Below are positions 63,840 through 64,000 of a stretch of DNA of 64,000 nucleotides, piece by piece. Source of the DNA: Cymbomonas tetramitiformis (taxonomy: Eukaryota; Chlorophyta; Pyramimonadophyceae; Pyramimonadales; Pyramimonadaceae); the NCBI GenBank assembly GCA_001247695.2, contig LGRX02033521.1, positions 1-64,000 of the forward strand, written 5' to 3'. The notes under the pieces are model-generated. The model had not been told where the DNA came from and ran no database searches. It worked only from the letters and a program-made list of their open reading frames with translations. Each line of letters starts with the position of its first letter. The first letter of the stretch is position 1. The position numbers and the translations under genes are program-made.

Positions 63840-64000
63840 ATGCATTGGGAGGGCACGCATACAGACCTGGTCCACACTGCTGCCGTATACACCGGCGCAC
63901 CACAGCCTGGCTGTAACACTCCCTCGGTCACACGCACCCTAGTAGCCATTGCCATGCACTGGTTCTCCTTCACGGTTGCTGTGCTTCTCACACTTTTGCA

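Larger units (their letters stand above)
59098..64000 (+). mobile_element. LTR retrotransposon F (runs out of window), carrying a hAT-like insertion
   Basis: The LTR (59,098-59,437, TGTCACGGGGGACTAG to AACTATCTATTA) starts like the LTR of element E and is followed by GGTTATGTTTGACC, the half-tRNA-Met-type primer site. A long gag frame begins at 59,880. No pol is reached before the window ends. A hAT-like element occupies 62,564-63,839. The 3' LTR is outside the window, so the LTR borders rest on similarity to element E. Confidence 0.65.

Overview
This is a eukaryotic nuclear window. Three intron-bearing housekeeping genes (ubiquilin, a carbonyl-reductase-like SDR, EMC3) sit among transposable elements, which occupy most of the sequence. 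Introns are short and GT-AG (one GC-AG). There is no operon structure, no bacterial-type promoter or ribosome-binding site, and no rRNA. A protist or alga is the best guess; the lineage cannot be fixed from the sequence alone.

Layout. 1-11.8 kb: most of a CACTA (En/Spm) DNA transposon. It carries a Tnp2-type transposase gene on + (3.6-11.0 kb, about 17 exons, C-terminal PHD finger) and a divergent accessory gene on - (2.25-0.33 kb). Both element ends and nearly all introns of both genes carry the same short A/T-rich motif (ACATATTG / TATGTTG) at roughly 10-11 bp spacing. One 249 bp intron+exon unit is tandemly repeated inside the transposase gene. A tRNA-headed SINE and a foldback repeat lie between the two genes.

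12.4-27.3 kb: nested LTR retrotransposons with gag but no recognisable pol. Element C (13,512-20,600, -, TSD CATAC) contains element A (17,227-19,166, +) and a TIR element with a 4 bp TSD (14,454-15,994). Element E (21,540-27,306, +) contains element B (22,320-26,280, +, TSD GATCG), whose gag is split by a TA-flanked MITE (23,958-24,538). The primer binding sites resemble the anticodon arm of initiator tRNA-Met, as in Drosophila copia.

27.3-34.7 kb: a 5'-truncated LINE on - with a 2,362-codon ORF: APE-nuclease remnant, reverse transcriptase, RNase H, CCHC knuckle, and a C-terminal Dam-like DNA adenine methyltransferase domain with an NPPF motif. This last domain is the most striking protein-level observation in the window.

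35.2-40.2 kb: ubiquilin (UBL, STI1 repeats, UBA), 10 exons, two introns with minisatellites. 41.4-45.8 kb: decayed reverse-transcriptase 3' end split by a 3.6 kb TIR element with an 11 bp TSD. 47.7-50.35 kb (-): SDR/carbonyl reductase, 5 exons. 50.76-53.27 kb (+): EMC3, divergent from the SDR gene. 57.25-57.9 kb (-): single-pass membrane protein with two WW-like motifs. 59.1 kb to the end: another LTR retrotransposon (F), whose long gag frame is split by a hAT-like element with an 8 bp TSD that carries a signal-peptide ORF.

Recurring theme: at four sites the sequence flanking an inserted element is an open frame that becomes continuous when the element and one TSD copy are ignored. This fixes the element boundaries and the order of insertion.
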